The position numbers and the translations under genes are program-made. From Azoarcus sp. (GTDB taxonomy: Bacteria; Pseudomonadota; Gammaproteobacteria; Burkholderiales; Rhodocyclaceae), in contig JAIRMC010000049.1 of assembly GCA_031258965.1 (NCBI GenBank), positions 1 to 38,967 on the forward strand: a DNA stretch of 38,967 bases, in the 5' to 3' direction. Shown piece by piece: positions 35,960 through 38,967 of the stretch. Within the stretch, counting starts at the first letter, position 1, and each line of letters opens with the position of its first letter. The notes beneath the pieces were generated by a model. It was given only the letters and a program-made list of their open reading frames with translations, did no database searches and was not told the origin of the DNA.

Positions 35960-37600
35960 ATGAATCGCAAGAGCCGGTCTTTTCTCCGGGCGGCGCGGCG
36001 GATTCGCCTTGCGGCGGCGGCCTGCCTGGCTTGCCTGGGCCTGTCTGCACAGGCCGCGCCGACGCCTGGCGCGCTGACCGGTCTTGCCGGTGATTTCTCC
36101 AGCCGCGTCGCCGCCATCGAGGCGCTCGGGATCGACGGCGGCGACGATGCCAGCCGTGTACTTGATGCGCTCGAAGCAGGCAAGCTCGGCGTCTGGAAGG
36201 ATCAGGTCTATATCCTGGGAGACCAAGGAATATTCGATGCCGCCAGCGGTGAGAAAACCCAGGTCGATCCGGTCACCGTTGAAACCATCACCGTCAACAA
36301 CCGTATCCGCCGCGCCCTCAGCAGCGCCCGGGCCGCGATTGCGCTGACTTCGGGCAATCCCGCCGAACGGCTGGCAGCCGCCAACACCCTCAACGAATCG
36401 CCTTCTTCCGCCCTGCTGCCACTGTTCGGGCGCGCGCTCGCCACGGAAAGCGACGAGGCCGTGCGCGCCATGCTCGTGCTGGCGGCAGCGCGGATAAAAC
36501 TCACCGATGCCGACCCCGCCGTGCGGCGGCAAGCGGCGCAGGATCTGGGCGCGGCATCCGATGCCGCCGTGCGCAACCTGCTTGCAGGCCTGCTGGCAAA
36601 AACTGGCGAGGGCGCGGCGGCATGGGTCGAACCGGACGTCGGCGTGCGAGAAGCCGCCGCCGCATCGCTGCGCGCCATCGACCGCCGCATCGCGCTTGCC
36701 GAAACGACGGGCGCGGTCTTTACCGGCCTGTCGCTAGGCTCCATCCTGCTGCTGGCCGCGCTCGGTCTGGCGATCACCTACGGCGTAATGGGCGTCATCA
36801 ACATGGCGCACGGCGAACTGCTGATGATTGGCGCTTATGCCACCTTCGTTGTGCAAAACGTGTTCCGGCAGTACTTCCCCGAATGGCTCGACGCCTACAT
36901 CATCGCGGCCATTCCCGTGGCCTTCCTCGCCGCCGCGCTGACCGGCGTGGCGATGGAGCGTCTGGTGCTGCGCCATCTGTACGGCAGACCGCTGGAGAGT
37001 CTGCTGGCGACCTGGGGCCTTTCGCTGGTGCTGATCCAAGCGGCGCGCGTCACCTTCGGCCCGCAAAACCTGGAACTCGCCAATCCGGGCTGGATGTCCG
37101 GCGGCATCAGCCTGGCTGCCGGAGTCGTACTGCCGTTCAATCGCATCGTCATCGTGTTCTTCGCCGCCCTCGTCCTCCTCCTCATCTGGCTGACGATGCA
37201 AAAAACGCGGCTCGGCATGTTCGTGCGCGCCGTCACGCAAAACCGTGCCATGGCCGGATGCGTGGGCGTGCCCACGGCGCGGGTGGATACGCTTGCTTTC
37301 GCCATCGGCGCCGGCGTGGCCGGGCTGGGCGGCGCGGCGCTGTCGCAGATCGCCAACGTCGGCCCCGCAATGGGACAAGGCTACATCGTCGATGCCTTCA
37401 TGGTGGTCGTACTGGGCGGCGTCGGACAACTGGCCGGAGCGGTGTGGGCGGCGCTCGGCCTGGGGATCGTCTCCAAATTCCTGGAAGGTCTGGCGGGCGC
37501 GGTGATCGCCAAGATTCTCGTACTGATCTTCATCATCATATTCATCCAGAAACGGCCACAGGGAATTTTCGCCCTCAAGGGGCGCTTCGCGGACGATTGA
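35960..37600 (+). CDS. urtB: Urea ABC transporter, permease UrtB
   Basis: A 546-residue membrane protein. It starts with a signal-like segment (RIRLAAAACLACLGLSAQAA) and a long, Ala-rich, HEAT-like extracytoplasmic part of about 240 residues that is usual in UrtB. A LivH-type permease follows with several hydrophobic helices (LGSILLLAALGLAITYGVMGVINMAHGELLMIGAYATFVVQ) and ends KRPQGIFALKGRFADD. It follows urtA by 24 bp. Confidence 0.94.
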   Translation: MNRKSRSFLRAARRIRLAAAACLACLGLSAQAAPTPGALTGLAGDFSSRVAAIEALGIDGGDDASRVLDALEAGKLGVWKDQVYILGDQGIFDAASGEKTQVDPVTVETITVNNRIRRALSSARAAIALTSGNPAERLAAANTLNESPSSALLPLFGRALATESDEAVRAMLVLAAARIKLTDADPAVRRQAAQDLGAASDAAVRNLLAGLLAKTGEGAAAWVEPDVGVREAAAASLRAIDRRIALAETTGAVFTGLSLGSILLLAALGLAITYGVMGVINMAHGELLMIGAYATFVVQNVFRQYFPEWLDAYIIAAIPVAFLAAALTGVAMERLVLRHLYGRPLESLLATWGLSLVLIQAARVTFGPQNLELANPGWMSGGISLAAGVVLPFNRIVIVFFAALVLLLIWLTMQKTRLGMFVRAVTQNRAMAGCVGVPTARVDTLAFAIGAGVAGLGGAALSQIANVGPAMGQGYIVDAFMVVVLGGVGQLAGAVWAALGLGIVSKFLEGLAGAVIAKILVLIFIIIFIQKRPQGIFALKGRFADD

Positions 37601-37641
37601 TTCCGACGCGCCGGTTTTGAACACGAACACGGAGGGCGCAC

Positions 37642-38778
37642 ATGCGCACCCCACTGAGCCTCAGATGCCTCCAAAACCTGCCGCGCGGCGGCTGGATCGC
37701 GCTGGCGGCATTCGCCGCCGTGGCCTGGATTGGCGTACCGCTGGCGCATCTTGCCTTGCCCGAGGGCCACCCGTTGCATATCCCGGCCTATACCGTGAGC
37801 CTTTCCGGCAAGATCTTATGCTATATGACAGTAGCCGTCGCCATGGACCTCGTCTGGGGCGTCGCGGGCGTTCTCAGCCTCGGACACGGGCTTTTCTTCG
37901 CGCTCGGCGGCTACGCCTTCGGCATGTACCTGATGCGCCAGATCGGGCGCGACGGCAGCTACGGCACGGATTTGCCCGACTTCATGGTGTTTCTCGACTG
38001 GAAAGAACTGCCATGGTACTGGATCGGCTCGGACGTCTTCCTGTGGGCGACATTCCTCGCCATGGCCCTGCCTGGCGCGGTGGCATTCGCATTCGGCTGG
38101 TTCGCCTTCCGCTCGCGGATCAAGGGAGTATATTTCTCCATCATCACCCAGGCCCTGACCTATGCTGCGATGCTCCTGTTTTTTCGCAACGAAACCGGCT
38201 TTGGCGGCAACAACGGATTCACGGACTTCAAGCGTATCCTCGGCTTCGACATCACCGCGCCGCAGACACGGGCCGCGCTATTCGCGCTCTCGGCCACGCT
38301 GCTGGCAGCCTGCCTGATGCTCGGGCGCTATCTAGTCGCTTCGCGCTTCGGGCGCGTACTCGCTGCCATCCGCGACGCGGAAAGCCGGGCGATGTTCATC
38401 GGCTACGACCCGCTGTACTACAAACTCTTCATCTGGACGCTTTCCGCCATGCTGTGCGGGTTGGCCGGAGCGCTTTACGTACCGCAGACCGGCATCATCA
38501 ACCCTTCGGAAATGAGTCCGGCCAACTCCATTGAAATCGCTGTCTGGGTCGCCGTCGGCGGGCGTGGCACCCTCACCGGCGCGGCGCTCGGCGCGGGCAT
38601 CGTCAACTTGGCCAAGAGCTTCTTCACCGTGACCCTGCCGGAATACTGGCCGTTCTTCCTGGGCGGCATCTTCATCGTGGTAACGCTCTGGCTGCCGAAC
38701 GGCGTAGCCGGACTGTGGCGGCAATGGCGCGCGCGCCGCGCGACGGAAGACGGGGAAGCCTCATTGCGGATGCAGTAA
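37642..38778 (+). CDS. urtC: Urea ABC transporter, permease UrtC
   Basis: A 378-residue LivM-type permease with about ten hydrophobic segments; visible blocks are VAMDLVWGVAGVLSLGHGLFFALGGYAFGMYL, NNGFTDFKRILGFD and WVAVGGRGTLTGAALGAGIVNLAKSFF. A strong GGAGGG site lies seven bases before ATG. The ATPase genes urtD and urtE would normally follow at once, but no frame for UrtD opens in the remaining 190 bp. Confidence 0.94.
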   Translation: MRTPLSLRCLQNLPRGGWIALAAFAAVAWIGVPLAHLALPEGHPLHIPAYTVSLSGKILCYMTVAVAMDLVWGVAGVLSLGHGLFFALGGYAFGMYLMRQIGRDGSYGTDLPDFMVFLDWKELPWYWIGSDVFLWATFLAMALPGAVAFAFGWFAFRSRIKGVYFSIITQALTYAAMLLFFRNETGFGGNNGFTDFKRILGFDITAPQTRAALFALSATLLAACLMLGRYLVASRFGRVLAAIRDAESRAMFIGYDPLYYKLFIWTLSAMLCGLAGALYVPQTGIINPSEMSPANSIEIAVWVAVGGRGTLTGAALGAGIVNLAKSFFTVTLPEYWPFFLGGIFIVVTLWLPNGVAGLWRQWRARRATEDGEASLRMQ

Positions 38779-38865
38779 AGCCGCTCACGACCTGTTGGTT
38801 ATCCACCCGCATGGCGCTGCCCGGCGTATCTCTTTTTCGCCACGCGCCACAAAAAAAAGTCACAC

Positions 38866-38909
38866 ATGCAGAAAGATCGGGCGTAAGCTGCCGGACAGCT
38901 TTTCTGCAT
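38866..38909. repeat. Nested inverted repeat downstream of urtC
   Basis: An outer 9-bp perfect inverted repeat, ATGCAGAAA (38866-38874) and TTTCTGCAT (38901-38909), surrounds an inner 6-bp stem, AAGCTG (38885-38890) and CAGCTT (38896-38901), which shares one base with it. The inner stem followed by TTT could act as a terminator for urtABC; the outer arms suggest a structured or mobile element. Confidence 0.6.
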
Positions 38910-38930
38910 ATCCGTTGTCACTTAACGGAT
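38910..38930. repeat. Second hairpin downstream of urtC
   Basis: ATCCGTT (38910-38916), a 7-base loop and AACGGAT (38924-38930) form a perfect 7-bp stem immediately after the nested repeat. A further inverted pair, TGTCAC (38916-38921) and GTGACA (38936-38941), overlaps it, giving alternative folds. Confidence 0.6.
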
Positions 38931-38967
38931 GCGAGGTGACATACCCTCCGATACCTTCCCCGATGAC

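Overview
The window is GC-rich chromosomal DNA of a betaproteobacterium. The gene content points to Rhodocyclales or Nitrosomonadales relatives: cysI–DUF934–cysH, hpnC–hpnD–hpnE, a DUF721/DciA gene beside secA, and a urt urea-transport locus. No rRNA genes, tRNAs, CRISPR arrays or phage genes were seen. Most of the DNA looks like core metabolism, interrupted by a few accessory pieces. Genus cannot be fixed from the sequence alone.

Layout. 1-2100: the start of a tautomerase gene, then a two-gene type II restriction-modification cassette (XcyI/Cfr9I-like nuclease and an SPPY-type methyltransferase) that looks less GC-rich than its surroundings. 2190-5360: assimilatory sulfate reduction (cysH, DUF934, cysI) on the minus strand. 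5550-9900: class Ia ribonucleotide reductase nrdAB on the plus strand. Its leader carries two NrdR-like boxes, a sigma70-like promoter and a full cobalamin riboswitch. 9990-10350: a deleted relic of an AAA-ATPase/DUF1703 gene. 10630-12900: a DnaJ-like protein, then folA and thyA on the minus strand. 12970-14365: an unrecognised 464-residue protein with a possible PilZ-like C-terminus. 14370-17333: hpnE, hpnD and hpnC for squalene and hopanoid precursor synthesis. 17490-22014: dciA (minus), secA and argJ (plus). 22216-26570: a small exported protein, an outer-membrane TonB-dependent receptor and a DUF4198 periplasmic protein. 26756-28941: a HDOD protein and a 2Fe-2S/FAD/NAD reductase. 28940-30670: an NAD(P)-binding epimerase-like protein whose C-terminus runs into a 257-bp inverted-repeat element, then a WG-repeat protein. 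30811-33560: a Ser/Thr kinase fused to a cyclic-nucleotide-binding domain, translationally overlapped with argH. 33859-34416: an RcnB-like protein. 34679-38778: urtA, urtB and urtC, followed by a region of nested inverted repeats instead of an immediate urtD.

How the genes work together. Nucleotide supply is concentrated here: nrdAB makes dNDPs, and thyA with folA makes dTMP and recycles folate. The nrdAB leader suggests control by dNTP/ATP state (NrdR) and by cobalamin, which predicts a B12-dependent reductase elsewhere in the genome. Nitrogen and sulfur acquisition are represented by urtABC, cysIH, argJ and argH. The hpn operon feeds hopanoid membranes. A dispersed palindromic repeat family with the core CGTCATTGCGAG is scattered between genes and has altered at least one coding end.

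The most notable observations are the dual NrdR/B12-riboswitch leader of nrdAB, the 257-bp MITE-like element that supplies the last residues of a gene, the divergent gene pair whose start codons overlap, the argH–kinase/CNBD coupling, and the structured region that interrupts the urt operon.
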